Assembly: GCA_902729315.2 (NCBI GenBank)
Contig: LR746267.1
Coordinates: 9,490,924 to 9,554,923, forward strand
Reading direction: 5' to 3'
From: Spirodela intermedia
Taxonomy: Eukaryota > Streptophyta > Magnoliopsida > Alismatales > Araceae
DNA: 64,000 bases
In this document: positions 11,373 through 22,194 of the stretch, one piece after another
Numbering within the stretch: position 1 is the stretch's first letter
Layout: each line of letters begins with the position of its first letter
Translations under genes and position numbers: made by a program
The notes under the pieces: generated by a model
What the model was told of the DNA's origin: nothing
The model's database searches: none
The model's input: the letters and a program-made list of their open reading frames with translations, nothing else

Positions 11373-12733
11373 ACTGTGATGCTGATGCGAATGAAGGAAA
11401 TGTGAAAGAAAGTTGAATAACCCCGATATACAGTGTATTTGAATAAAAACCCGGGACAGGACATCGTCTCGATGGTTGATGTGTACGTTCATTGTGTACC
11501 CTTTTATGTTCAGCTTGTGTCGTCGAGAGTACAGTTATCTGAGTTCGGAACTATAAAACTAACTCCTTCAGCATCTGACAGTCCGAAAAGAAAATGCATC
11601 GCGAGGTTTGGAAGTTAACTCGACGCGGACTGAAGGGCCGATTTAAGACGAAGAAGTAATTTCTTCTATAAACGATCGGGGACACCCTGAATCGAACGCT
11701 AATGTCACCACATCGTGGGACCGAGTTGACCCCCGGCCCCATCTACGACGTTGGGATGATTCAAGAGGCGTACCTCCACAAATCCATCCTCTTGAACAGA
11801 GAATAAACTCGAAGATGGTTCAGTGTTCGCAAATACTAAACTCTAGTGACCATCGTCACAAAAATCCCATAAAAAAATCGAAAGTTTAGTGATAATAAAG
11901 TAAAAGAACCCAACCCACATTATCAATCTATCGTTTAACAGATTTTGGGAGTGTTAAGTCAATGTTCTATTGATTTCTACTTTGAATCAGATCTTCTACG
12001 ATTGCAATTTATTAAATTTGCTGAAACCGGGAGAACCAAACCTGATGTCCTCCTCAGGATTGGATAAGATCACGGAACAAAGCTGCAGAGCTGTTTATAT
12101 ATTTCCATTAAAAACTGATCCGAATCTTTATAACTATAAAGCGTACAAAGATAATGACGGGTAATCCGCTCTGAAAAGGAAATCTTGCTGCGATGAAATG
12201 TTTGTCAAAGACAAACTTTGTCTAGCTGATCCCAAAGTCAAACCTCAACGAGAAAGGTGAACAATGAGATAAATTTCGTGTACCTTGTTTCGTGGGACCC
12301 GTTAGGTGACGCCCTGTGTGCCGCGAATCGCATTAAACTGTCGACTTTCTACAGAAGTGTGAACGAAAAAACTATAACAAAGATGGGCTTGGGTGCACCG
12401 GAGGTGGTCGGTCATACCTCGGGTGTGGAGACTGTGCGGTCTCTTCTCCTAGATGGGACGTCCATCCCCAACCCTACGACAAATTTCCACCTGTAAGTAT
12501 CCACGTCTGAGACGACGCGTGCCATCTGTCTTCAGATTCGCTTTTACCTACTCCCTTATCCACGGCGGGCATATCCAAGGTGACCACCGTGTGAACCTTT
12601 CCATTAGTCGACCGCGCAGAAACCACGGGCGGATTTCGGTCTCTTTCAATGTTCCGTCTGTGGAGAAGGAAAACAACCGAACGATGAGCTGTTCTCTCCT
12701 GATGGCCCGTCGTCCACTGTATTTTCAGAACCC
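11373..12733. other. Spacer D-E, copy of spacer A-B
   Basis: No gene seen; aligns end to end with 4451-5857, differing by small indels that make it about 40 bases shorter. Confidence 0.7.
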
Positions 12734-12740
12734 TATATAA
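12734..12740 (+). promoter_or_regulatory. TATA box of cystatin gene E
   Basis: TATATAA after CCC, 100 bases before the ATG at 12834; identical to the element of B. Confidence 0.75.
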
Positions 12741-12833
12741 CATGCCGGACATCATCTTCCCTTTGGGCAGTGCACTACGCACATACAAAACGAGAGAGTA
12801 CGAGAGAGAGAGAGAGAGAGAGAGGAGAACACA

Positions 12834-13181
12834 ATGAGGACCCAACTGCCTTCCTTTCTTCTTCTTCTCGCCGTTCTTTCGGCCGTTGCTTTTCAGTCCC
12901 ACGCCACCAAGGGATACCCAACCCCGGGGTGGAATCGGATAAAGAAGGTGGAAGATTACCACGTCCAGAGCATCGCGCGATTCGCGGTCGCAGAGCACAA
13001 CAGGCAGACGGGAGACAAGCTCGAGTACGTCCGGATTTACAGGGGCTACGTCGACGGCCAGTACTACCGGCTCTTCATCCAGGCCACGGACCAAGTGAAG
13101 GCCCGCAAGTACGAGGCCGTCGTCTTCGAGAAGCTCTGGGACAAGGTCAGGGAGCTCGTCTACTTCAGGAGTTCATCTTGA
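12834..13181 (+). CDS. Cystatin E: recent duplicate of B
   Basis: Single exon, 115 aa. It differs from B at two residues only (Phe8 in the signal peptide, Gln for His in ATDQVKA). Signal peptide 1 to about 24, IARFAVAEHN at 47-56, GYVDG at 71-75, LW at 101-102, C terminus YFRSSS. The leader has a cleaner GA tract (12794-12826) than B. Together with D it forms the second copy of the A-B block. Confidence 0.9.
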   Translation: MRTQLPSFLLLLAVLSAVAFQSHATKGYPTPGWNRIKKVEDYHVQSIARFAVAEHNRQTGDKLEYVRIYRGYVDGQYYRLFIQATDQVKARKYEAVVFEKLWDKVRELVYFRSSS

Positions 13182-13310
13182 ACTATGACGCGGCGCAGTG
13201 TAAAGAAAACCTGATGTAGGTTTTGTTGGAATAAACCCTGAGCACAGGGCTTCGTCCTGATGTGCACGCAGATGGTCCACTTCACTTGTGTTCTACTTAT
13301 TTCCCTGAGC

Positions 13311-13990
13311 ATAGGCTCTGGAACAAGCCTAAGGAGCTCATCTACTTCAGGCGCTCGTCTTGAACTGTGATGCTGATGCGAATGAAGGAAATGTGAAAGA
13401 AAGTTGAATAACCCCCATATACAGTGTATTTGAATAAAAACCCGGGACAGGACATCGTCTTGATGGTTGATGTGTACGTTCATTGTGTACCCTTTTATGT
13501 TCAGCTTGTGTCGTCGAGAGTACAGTTATCTGAGTTCGGAACTATAAAACTAACTCCTTCAGCATCTGACAGTCCGAAAAGAAAATGCATCGCGAGGTTT
13601 GGAAGTTAACTCGACGCGGACTGAAGGGCCGATTTAAGACGAAGAAGTAATTTCTTCTATAAACGATAGGGGACACCCAGAAACGAACGGTAATGTCACC
13701 ACCCCCTGGGACCGAGTAGACCCTCGTCCCCATGTACGGCATTGAGATGATCCAAGAGGCGTACCTCCACAAATCCAACCTCTTGAACAGAGAATAAACT
13801 CTAAGATGGTTCAGTGTTCCCAAATACTAAAATCTACTAACCATCGTCATAAGAATCCCATAAAAAAATCGAAAGTTTAGTGATAATAAAGGAAAAGAAC
13901 CCAACCCATATTGTCAGTCTACCGTTTAACAGATTATAGGAGAGTGGCAAACGAATGCTCCATTTATTTCCACTTTGATTAAGATCTTTA
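13311..13990 (+). pseudogene. Truncated third copy of cystatin A/D: last 17 codons plus 3' flank
   Basis: From 13311 the sequence switches from the 3' UTR of E to the last codons of an A/D-type gene (RLWNKPKELIYFRRSS, stop at 13361-13363) and continues through the A/D 3' flank to about 13990. There is no promoter, signal peptide or cystatin core. It marks the breakpoint of a further duplication event. Confidence 0.85.
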
Positions 13991-14087
13991 AATTGGCTCA
14001 GGTTTTTGGCAAAGGAGCAGCAGCACAGCCTATTTATCCCGTGGGGCTCCTCTTACTCACATTATTTACCAGACCCATCTGTCAAAA

Positions 14088-14250
14088 GTCAATAGTTTGA
14101 GGCGATTCGCGGCACACACGCCTTCACCTAACCGGTCCCTCGAAACAGGGTACACGAAAATTTTCTCATTTTTCAGCTTTCTCGTTGAGGTTTGACTTTG
14201 GGAACAGTAAGTTGAAGTTGTACTTTGACGAACATTTCATGGCAGGAAGC
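14088..14250 (-). repeat. Inverted copy of cystatin spacer sequence
   Basis: The reverse complement of this stretch matches 12196-12350 (and 5277-5430): compare CCCAAAGTCAAACCTCAACG in 12231-12250. It is the only clearly inverted spacer piece I see in the cluster. Confidence 0.75.
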
Positions 14251-14253
14251 CTG

Positions 14254-14790
14254 CAGGGAGGCCAAGCACATCTACCATCAATGATTAGCTCACCGTAAAA
14301 CTTGGTGAGGCCTACCTCGTGGGACCAGAAAGCCTGCAGTTCATCTAGTCACTGGTCGTCTTCCATAAGCTGAACATAGGGTAGCCAATCGTGAGAAGGA
14401 TGAACTAAAAACAGGTTGGCGGCGCTGGGATCAGTAGAGCAGTGGCTAGTAAGATCCCGTCCCCTGTGTTAGGCAAAACGGGTGCATTTGGAGGCTTCCC
14501 ACATTCGATCTCGTCTCGAGACTTATTCACAGTTTTGAATCTCGTATAATAGTATCAGTAATGAAACTTCGGTTGATCAAAGTGTCATAATTTAAACATG
14601 ACACAACAATTTGAGATATTCTTTGAAAAAATGCATGTCTGCGCCGGTATTTACCTGGAGAAATTTGTACGCTAATTCAAGCTTAGTTTAAAGTTTCAAT
14701 TAGATCATATTTCATCCCAATATGTGCAATTTGCTAACAAAATACGAGTGTCACTCCCGTACAACAATGTAAAGGCAAGCAACGCGAATA
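14254..14790 (+). repeat. Direct copy of spacer block 9968-10490
   Basis: Shared stretches include AGCTCACCGTAAAACTTGGT and AGTATCAGTAATGAAACTTC. In the other copy this block leads into the upstream region of gene D; here it leads into the 46-bp duplication and the tandem repeat. Confidence 0.75.
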
Positions 14791-14834
14791 CGAGTGTCAC
14801 TCCCGTACAACAATGTAAAGGCAAGCAACGCGAA
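14743..14834 (+). repeat. 46-bp perfect tandem duplication
   Basis: Two exact copies, 14743-14788 and 14789-14834, of a unit beginning TACGAGTGTCACTCCCGTAC. A related single copy lies near 10440-10472. Confidence 0.9.
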
Positions 14835-14884
14835 TAGGGGTTGTTCACACGGAAAGAGATTTTTTACAGTCAAGTCCAGGTACA

Positions 14885-16485
14885 AGCTGATTGTAATGCA
14901 TGATTCGTGAATTACCTGAACTTTACTCAAAATCAGAGAGAGAATTATTTTTTCTTGGAGAGAATCTGACAATATCTATCAAGTTTGACTACACTTAATG
15001 GCACCACGAATACCATGAATTTAGATACTTCTCTGCGGGACGTTCGTTGGATAGGCCGAGAGAGAGTTGAGAAGAATAGAGTGAAAAAGAGTAGCAAATC
15101 ATCACACGAGTCCACTAAATCGTGGCCATCGATCCTGGCGCCATAGTGCGAGTGCTGAGTAAGAGGCTGTCGACTATGACAGAAGAGGAACAGAGTCAAG
15201 ACGCAAAGAGTAGAAAGTTCAAGATATGCTTTCATAGGAAGCCAACCTGCATTAGTATTGAGAATAAAACTTCCAATACGTTTACTAACGAAAAATAATT
15301 GCATAAATCCCAGTTATGTTTAGTCACAACAAGTGATTTAACCATTGGCATAATCCTTGGATCACTTGGACTCACTTCGTTCAAAATCAGCTTGGGGATT
15401 GATTTTTCTAGATGCGAATCGCCCCATATCTTTCAATTTTGGCTACCATTATTGGCACCACCAATACTCCTGAATTTGGATAATTCTGTGCGGGGCGTTG
15501 GTTGGATAGGGTGACATAGAGAGAGTACAGAATAATAGGGACGAGGAGGGTAGCAAATCGTCACACTGGTCGACTAAATCCTAGTCATAGACCTTGGGGC
15601 AATAAATGCGATTGATGAGTAAGAGGCTGTCGACTATGACACGTGTTTGAACAGAGTCAAGAGGCAAAGAGTAGAAAATTCAAGATACGCTTTCAATGAG
15701 AGCAATCCTGCACAAGTATTTAGAATAAAAATTCCAACGCATTTGCTACCGAAATGATATTGCAATAATTCCTAGTTATGTTTAGTCATAATTGGAAATG
15801 GCACCATAAAACAAAATCTGATTGTGATGCATGACTTGTGAATTACTTGGATTGCTCTCATTTTCTTGGTACGAATCGCAAACGTACCTATCAATTTTGA
15901 CTAATTTTATTGTCACCACCAATACTCATGAATTTGAATACCTCTGTGAAGGACGCTGGTTGGATAGACAGAGAGAGAGAGAGTAGAAGAGAATAGAGTC
16001 AAAAAGGGCGAACAATCGTCACACGGGTCAACTAAATCTTGCCATCGATCCTGGGGCCATAAATGCGAGTGATGAGTAAGAGGATGTCGATTTTGGCAGG
16101 TGCTGGCACAGATTCGAGAGGCTAAGAGTAGAAAGTTCAAGATATGCTTTCAATGGGAGCAAGCCTGCACTGGTTCTTAGAATAAAAATTCCAACGCATC
16201 TACTGACGAAAAAATATTGCATCAATTCCTAGTTCTGTTTAATCATATTTTGAGATGGCACTATAAAACAAAATCCAATTGTGATGCATGAATTTTTAAT
16301 TACTTGGACTAACTTGGCTCATAATCAGCGTGGGAATTGATTTTTCTTGTGTGAATCGCACCATGTCTATCAGTTTTGACTACCCTCATTGGCACCACCA
16401 ATACTCATGAATCTGGATAGCTCTGTGTGGGACGTTGGTTGGCTATGCCGAGAGAGAGAGAGAGTAGAGAAGAATCGAGTCCTCA
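14885..16485 (+). repeat. Tandem repeat, about 460-bp unit, roughly 3.5 copies
   Basis: The landmark CACCACCAATACTCATGAAT (or close variants) stands at about 15002, 15456, 15914 and 16394, giving periods near 455, 458 and 480. Within each unit follow GTTGGATAG, a GA run, GACTAAATC-like and TAAGAGGCTGTCGACTATGA-like blocks. The copies are diverged by base changes and small indels. The last copy stops at its GA run and joins the upstream DNA of pseudogene F. Open frames on the minus strand inside the units are not kept between copies, so I see no coding role. Confidence 0.85.
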
Positions 16486-16573
16486 GTGTTGTGCGTGGGC
16501 TGTCCACCCCACGGGAGGCGAAGAACCCGAGTTGACAACATAAAATATGGGGGAGGGAGAGAGAGAGAAAATC

Positions 16574-16900
16574 ATGAGGACCCAGTTGCCTTCCCTTATT
16601 CGGCCGTAACCCTTCAGTCTCAAGCCCAGAAGGATGCGCCGTATTCCCCGCGGACGGGTGAATGGAGTTGGATTAAGTTGAACGAGTGCCATGTCCAGGG
16701 CATGGCTCGCTTCGCTGCGTCAGAGCACAAGGAGGACCTCGAGTATGTCCGGATTTACAGAGGCTACGTCGACGGGCTGTTCTACAGGCTCTTCATTCAA
16801 GCCACGGCCACATCAAGGCCCATAAGTCTTTAAGGCCTTATGAGGGACAAGCTCTGGAACATAGGTAGGGAGCTCCTCTACTTTAGGAGATCATCTAGCA
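16574..16900 (+). pseudogene. Cystatin F: frameshifted altered-loop copy
   Basis: It starts ATGAGGACCCAGTTGCCTTC like A, but a deletion inside the signal-peptide Leu run brings a stop after eleven codons. The frame then resumes with SQAQKDAPYSPRTGEW and GMARFAASEH. The KQTG segment after the helix is missing, RIYRGYVDG is kept, and another indel after IQAT shifts frame again. The tail (LWNIGREL) is still readable. No intact product is possible. It shares downstream DNA with pseudogene I (TCTTATTGTTTACGTAG). Confidence 0.88.
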
Positions 16901-17904
16901 CTGTGAAGGATGACAAATAGATCTGGCATAGGGTATATTTCAATAAACACTCGGCGCGGGGCAGTTTCTTATTGTTTACGTAGGTCATATACTCGGCATA
17001 TGTTCATCTAAAGTTGACTTGGTCAACCGATTGGGAGAGGTCCTTCTGGATTTCTCTTCTCTTCCTTAAATTTAGTTTAAGGGGCCGCACTTTTCTACTA
17101 TCAGAATCGGAATGTAGCCTTTCAAGGCGAGGCCCGCCCACCAATGGGGAGAGTGGGAACTTCGTTACCTTCGCTTTCAAGGCGAGGCCCGCCCCACCAA
17201 TGGTTACGAGTTCATAAGTAATCCCGATAAATTTTTAAAAGGGATATTAAGAGGGGGCACAGGGAGAGAGAAAGAGAGCGAGAGAAATATGGGGAAAACC
17301 CCGTCTCCGGTGGCTGACATTGAGGATCCGGCTCTCCCCCATTTATGGTTTTTGGTCGTGAATTACTCTCCTCCATTTATTGTCTCTTTTTCCTTATTAA
17401 TAGTGAACAATCTCCTTATTTGGTTGGCTGTGAAAAGCTTTATTAATTCGTGGTGTCATTCTTCTCTTTTTCTCATAATCCTTGACGTAAACTAACATTT
17501 AAAGGAGATGACATCGGAAACTAAGATTATCATGGAGGACAGAGGGGAAGAACGGCGTAAAACCGTGTCAAGATTCACTGATATCAATTATCAGAACTCT
17601 AACACTCCTTAATATCTTTTATTGCTCTGTGGATATTGTTATCAAGCGCTCCTTCCGCTGTAATACCAGGCCATTATATTCAGGCCCTTTTTCCCAGCAG
17701 TTCACCTATTGGGTTGGTGTAGTGAAGATTACAATTTCTACTGTTCTCATAATGCATGAACCACTATTGCTTCCATGGTGATTTCAATTTGCTGACGGAT
17801 TTAATACTTCGTTGCGAACGGAAACGCCGATCATTCTTCAAAGACTCCATATTTCCCTTTTCAAGATCCCCATCTTCTCCTCCGGCATCGCTACCATCAG
17901 AACC
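16901..17904. other. Spacer F-G, with a small duplicated motif
   Basis: No gene seen. TTTCAAGGCGAGGCCCGCCC occurs at 17120-17139 and again at 17175-17194, about 55 bases apart. From about 17796 the sequence (ACGGATTTAATACTTCGTTG) matches the upstream DNA of H at 22080. Confidence 0.6.
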
Positions 17905-18249
17905 ATGACGAACATCAACCATCGTCCTCTCCTCTTTTTCTTGTTCCTCTTCGGCAGCGTTGGAAGTCAATCGACCATCCCCGGCAGGTTTTACCCGATA
18001 GAGGTCGTCAATGACCCCCACATCCAGGAGATCGGTGAGTTCGCCGTGTCGGAGAACAACAAGCAATCGGGAGTACAGCTGGTATTCATCCGCGTCATTA
18101 GCGGGGAGAAACAGGTCGTCGCGGGGATCAACTTCAGGCTCGTCGTCGAAGCCAAGGAGGGCGAGGCAGTGCACCAGTACGAGACTTTAGTGTACGAGCA
18201 AGTCTGGACCGGCTACAGGCAGCTCACTTCCTTCACGTTCAAGGCTTGA
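17905..18249 (+). CDS. Cystatin G: canonical phytocystatin with QVVAG loop
   Basis: Single exon, 114 aa from the ATG at 17905. An in-frame ATG at 17812 would put 31 extra residues before the signal peptide and is less likely. Signal peptide about 1-21. Helix signature IGEFAVSENN at 43-52 and an intact inhibitory loop QVVAG at 70-74. VW at 100-101 stands where PW is usual, and the tail is LTSFTFKA. Family knowledge: such proteins inhibit papain-like C1A cysteine proteases in development and defence. It lacks the MRTQ signal peptide and YFR-SS tail of A-E, so it belongs to a separate subgroup. Downstream lies the dead 5' copy of the inositol monophosphatase gene. Confidence 0.9.
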   Translation: MTNINHRPLLFFLFLFGSVGSQSTIPGRFYPIEVVNDPHIQEIGEFAVSENNKQSGVQLVFIRVISGEKQVVAGINFRLVVEAKEGEAVHQYETLVYEQVWTGYRQLTSFTFKA

Positions 18250-19200
18250 AGCCTAAAACCTTGGAATAAGGGAGCCAATAGAAATAAAGATGCCCCGGGT
18301 GATCCAGGAGAGGGAAGGTATAGTGAATTTTGTTCTGTTGATGTCTCCGTCTAGGGTACCCCAAGAATATTGCTGAAGCAGTTGCGCTTCTCCTTTCTTC
18401 TTCTGCAGAACCTAGTTTTCTGTCTGATCGGGGCGCCGGCTGGGAAGGGGAGGATTCCAAGCGATCTCCTTACATTATCGACCTACATCTATGGATAGAA
18501 CAATCGGACTGCGACAGGAGTTCCTCGAAATTTAACAATTGGGATGGAGTGGGAATTTTTGAATGTCCATTGGATTAGATTTAGACGTTCTCAATTGACC
18601 CGAGATGGAACCGTTCTCTTGGTTAACCCCATCCATTTAACCTTACTGCGGACGCGCTCGGATTATCCGGATAGAACAATGAGGGGTTCTGGAATCATAA
18701 AAAAGAATTCCCCTCCTTGTTCACCTCCCGGAAATGTGGTTCTCCTAATTGCAACTATCGCATCGGTTCATTCGGGCGGTGTGATTCCCAATACGTGTCT
18801 GAGTCCTCCTCCAGTTGAGTTACCTGGCAAATGGGAATCCCCCAGGTTCCCCTCAACACGAATATTCCACCTTATATGCCCCTCTTCCCATTCATCTTCT
18901 ATATCAAAGAACCCTATTTCTGTCCTCAAACTATAAGTCTGTCCGACGGCGATCAAGATTCTTGAAACGTCATGAACGCCGTTTCGTAGTTTAGGTGCGG
19001 AGACGAGGGTAGTGTGATCTCTTCTTTTGGGCCTCTCGCTTGTCCCTCCGACTCTCGAATTCTCTATCCCCCTGAGGAGAACACTCGAGGCGATATAAGT
19101 TTGGGGACACTGTGGTCCCTCTTTCCCGCATCGTACTCGTTGACGCTGAGTGGAGCTCCGCCTCGTCTTGGAGAAAAGGGCAGACGGAAACGTTTGAGAA
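18250..19200. other. Downstream flank of G, copy of the H to IMP interval
   Basis: 18250-18680 matches 22567-22960, and 18700-19200 matches 26470-26980 (for example ATCGCATCGGTT then GATCTCTTCTTTTGGGCC). No gene; it contains the copied IMP promoter. Confidence 0.75.
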
Positions 19201-19215
19201 GATTTAGAACTGGAA

Positions 19216-19230
19216 TCCCGGATAACGTTT

Positions 19231-19266
<36 letters not shown>

Positions 19267-19390
19267 CTTCTGATATAATTTTGCAGAAGGCGAACCCTTC
19301 AGATTCGTTTAAGTTTCCGGGGAGATTATAGGTTCGTTGACTTCGGAGTACCTTGTTGTTGTGGTCGAGGCAGCTAGGAGCTCCGGTGAG
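19216..19390 (+). pseudogene. Truncated 5' copy of inositol monophosphatase (exons 1-2)
   Basis: Aligns with 26981-27138 of the intact gene. The start codon is lost (ATGGCGGAGAACG has become ATCCCGGATAACG) and a CT run of about 35 bases has grown in the first intron. The exon 2 equivalent is still readable (YLVVVVEAARSSGE against [14 protein letters not shown]). No later exons follow; the copy fades near 19550 and a copia remnant begins. Confidence 0.82.
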
Positions 19391-19599
19391 ATAAGCGGTG
19401 ATGTTTTCTTCCCTTTTTCATTTGTTTCCTTACCTTCTTGGACCTTGTTATTTAACATTTTCCGTCGAAGCCGCCATGATTGCTGGTCGCCAGATAGAAG
19501 AGAAAAGGTGAAAGATGAAATTAAATTTATTGTTGAATGAGAAAACGCATGCATGCATTTATACTGGACCTGACTCTGTGGATCGGAACTGGTTAATCA

Positions 19600-20520
19600 G
19601 GCTTCACTTTTGTTGAATTGGATCCGATACACCACAAAAAAAAGATAAAAATACAAGAGAAAGTAGTATATATACGATTAGCAATAAGACCTTGGTATGA
19701 TTGTAATATCTCGCTTTCCGACATTCTCCCTCAAGTTGGTGAGTGGATGTCTTTCAATCCTAGCCTATATGTAAACCTATAGAAGGTTAATCCGCTTAAT
19801 CTTCTGGTGAGTATATTTGAGAGCTACTCATAAGTGGACACATGACGTCTAAATGATGTCACTATCAAGTTTCTTGTTCAATGTTCGATTAATCTCAATA
19901 CTCTTGATCGAATCATATTATACTAAGTTGTCTATTATGGCTCATCCACAAGACATCAGATATGTTATGTCGTATGGTTCAAAATTCTCATTTTGCCTTA
20001 GATTTGAGTACCACTTTTTGCATCTTATTCCTCTATGTGATGAAGTTGCCTCTAATAAGTGTCTAGTAGCTTGAGGTTGATCATTGGTTAATAATAAGTT
20101 TTTATAATCATCATCAGTATACATTTTAACATGTATATTGATATTTCTTTTCTTAAATGAAATCTTTTTTATTGAGAGTTCTCTTTAAGTATTGTATAAT
20201 TCTATCCATTGCTAAAAATGAAACTTTCCTTGAGTCATGCATTAATTGATCAAGAACTCTTCTTGAGTATAAAATGACTGGTCTAGTGTGAAGAAAGGTG
20301 AATCACCTTTCCCATAAGATGCTGATACATCAATTTATTTTATGGGCTAGTTTCTTCTGTATTTTTGTGTTTGTGATTTAGATCTATGGAGGTACTTATG
20401 GGTTTACTATCTAGTTTTTGAATCTCTTTAAAAGTGTCAAGGACATACTTTTCTTTTGGAAAATAAATATTCCTTATCTCAAGTGAGTCAATTCAATCCC
20501 GAAGGTCTTAATGTCATAAG
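19600..20520 (-). mobile_element. Degenerate Ty1/copia fragment (RT end, RNase H, start of 3' LTR)
   Basis: On the minus strand the sequence reads, with frame breaks, KEKYVLDT and SKPISTSIDLNHK (connection region), then LMHDSRKVSFLAMDRIIQYL and MYTDDDYK (RNase H start). It ends near 19740 in AACTTGAGGGAGA, the polypurine tract and LTR border. Stops and indels are many. It lies between the dead IMP copy and the spacer before pseudogene I. Confidence 0.82.
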
Positions 20521-21600
20521 TTCCTGTCACTAGTAAAAATAACGCCAAAGGTAGATATTGTCTTTAACACTTTGCAAATGTGGATGTGAAATTCAATGCA
20601 CATTGTAGGCTTCTTCTAGGAGGAGGAAAAAATCGCTAGTAAAGAATCGTGAAGCAAACACCAACCTCTATTATCTCATCAGGGAGTCTCTTCGAAAAGC
20701 CCAAGTTTAGGGAGGGAGGGAGGGAATGCTCAAGGTCTTTACCCAGATATTCTATGAAATTCCCCCCTTGTATTCCGAGTTATTGATTCAAGATTGTTGT
20801 TCGAGTTATTCACTATCTGTGTTTGTTCCGAAATTCTACTAGTCCTCCCTCCCAACTCCTTTCATTGATCCCCCAATGGAGTAGCTCCTGGACTGTCCTA
20901 ATTTGGACCCACAAATTCCCTGTTATGTGGTCCACTGAGGTTTTGTGTTAGACTTGCTTTATGGAGATCAGAATTATTAGAGCTTGAGATAATACACGAT
21001 GCTTATTTCAGTCTGTCGTTCGAGAACGTATGAATTGCTTTCGGCTAGCGTCTTAGTAACAAGGAGAAATGAGATCAAATTATCCATTTTTATCCGTAGA
21101 ATTTCATCTACCAGTTTATACAAATGTTCAGAAGTGAAAATAACGCCACATTTTAAAGTATATTATGCGGCGCGTAAGGCATTCAATGAACAATCCTTTA
21201 GAAGAATATAGGTAAAATGTTAAGAAGCGTAACATATTCTTAGTGTTTGGGTTGAGTATGTACTCAATACTTTACTTAGAGCCTTAATCAAGGGGAGATT
21301 GCGTTAGCTTATCTTTGTTAGGCCCCTAGATATTGGAACCTATTAGAGAAGAGTGTGTCTCTCTTTTTAAGCCTCCAGAATCCGAAATCTAGAAGAACAT
21401 AGTAGGCCTATCTTGTTAGAGACCATACAGCCCGGAATCTTAAAGAGGGTTTCTAAGTGGAATCTTGACTTGGCCGGATATCTAGTACTTAGTGGATATT
21501 GTGTACCTTATATTTTTATTCTTCCGCTGCAATACCGGGCCATCAAATATTGCTCATTTCCAAAGACCTACTTGTATTTTTTTTTCTGGCTTAACCCTTT
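20521..21600. other. Spacer made of cluster fragments
   Basis: 20600-20930 is a copy of 8580-8960 and 20935-21030 a copy of 6391-6490, so pieces of the B-C and C-D spacers are joined here. No gene seen in the rest. Confidence 0.6.
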
Positions 21601-21619
21601 AAGCCCATGTTACAAAACG

Positions 21620-21894
21620 AATGCCATATCCTCCGAGCAGGTGATTAGAATCAGAGTAAGGTAGACGAGTACAATGTTCAAGAGATCGCTCGTTTCACTG
21701 TGTTAGAGCACAACATGCTGATGAGGGAGGACCTCGAGAACGACCGGAGTTTCAGGGGTTACGTCGACAGGCGGTCCTACTGCCCCTTTATCTAGGCCAC
21801 GGACCACGTAAAGGCCCCAAAGTACGAGGCCGCCGTGAGGGATAAGATCTAGAACAAAGGCAGGGAGCTCCTCCACTTCAGGAGCACGTCTTGA
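21620..21894 (+). pseudogene. Cystatin I: decayed altered-loop copy without signal peptide
   Basis: It begins within the mature part (PYPP..G equivalent near 21625) and shows QEIARFTV-like, GYVD-like and VKAPKYEAAVRDK segments, with in-frame stops (TAG at the IQA position and in the LW region) and indels. It ends with an RSTS-stop at 21892-21894. The DNA downstream resembles that of F. No product possible. Confidence 0.82.
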
Positions 21895-22194
21895 TCTGGT
21901 ATACAGTTTATTTCAATCAATACTCGGGGTGAGGCGTTCTCTTATTGTTTACGTAGATCATGTTCTCATTCCATGTTCACCCATGTGGTTTCTCTAATCG
22001 TTTGGTCTCATGGAGATAGCAGTTTTTAGTGTTTGTAATAACAAATAAACAGTTATGACTTCTACGGTTCAATGTCCTTACGGATTTAATACTTCGTTGC
22101 GGACGGATACGCGGATCATTCCTCACAGTCTTCATCCTTCCCTCTTCAAGATCTCACCATCTCCTCCGGAATCACTACCATCAGAACCACGAGG

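Noticed and set aside
4091-13181. Idea that A-E are sweet or taste-modifying proteins like monellin
   Set aside because: Only the shared cystatin fold supports it; the sequence shows no specific monellin features.
14945-15304. 119-codon minus-strand frame in the 460-bp repeat
   Set aside because: Not preserved in the other repeat copies, and no known family; likely chance.
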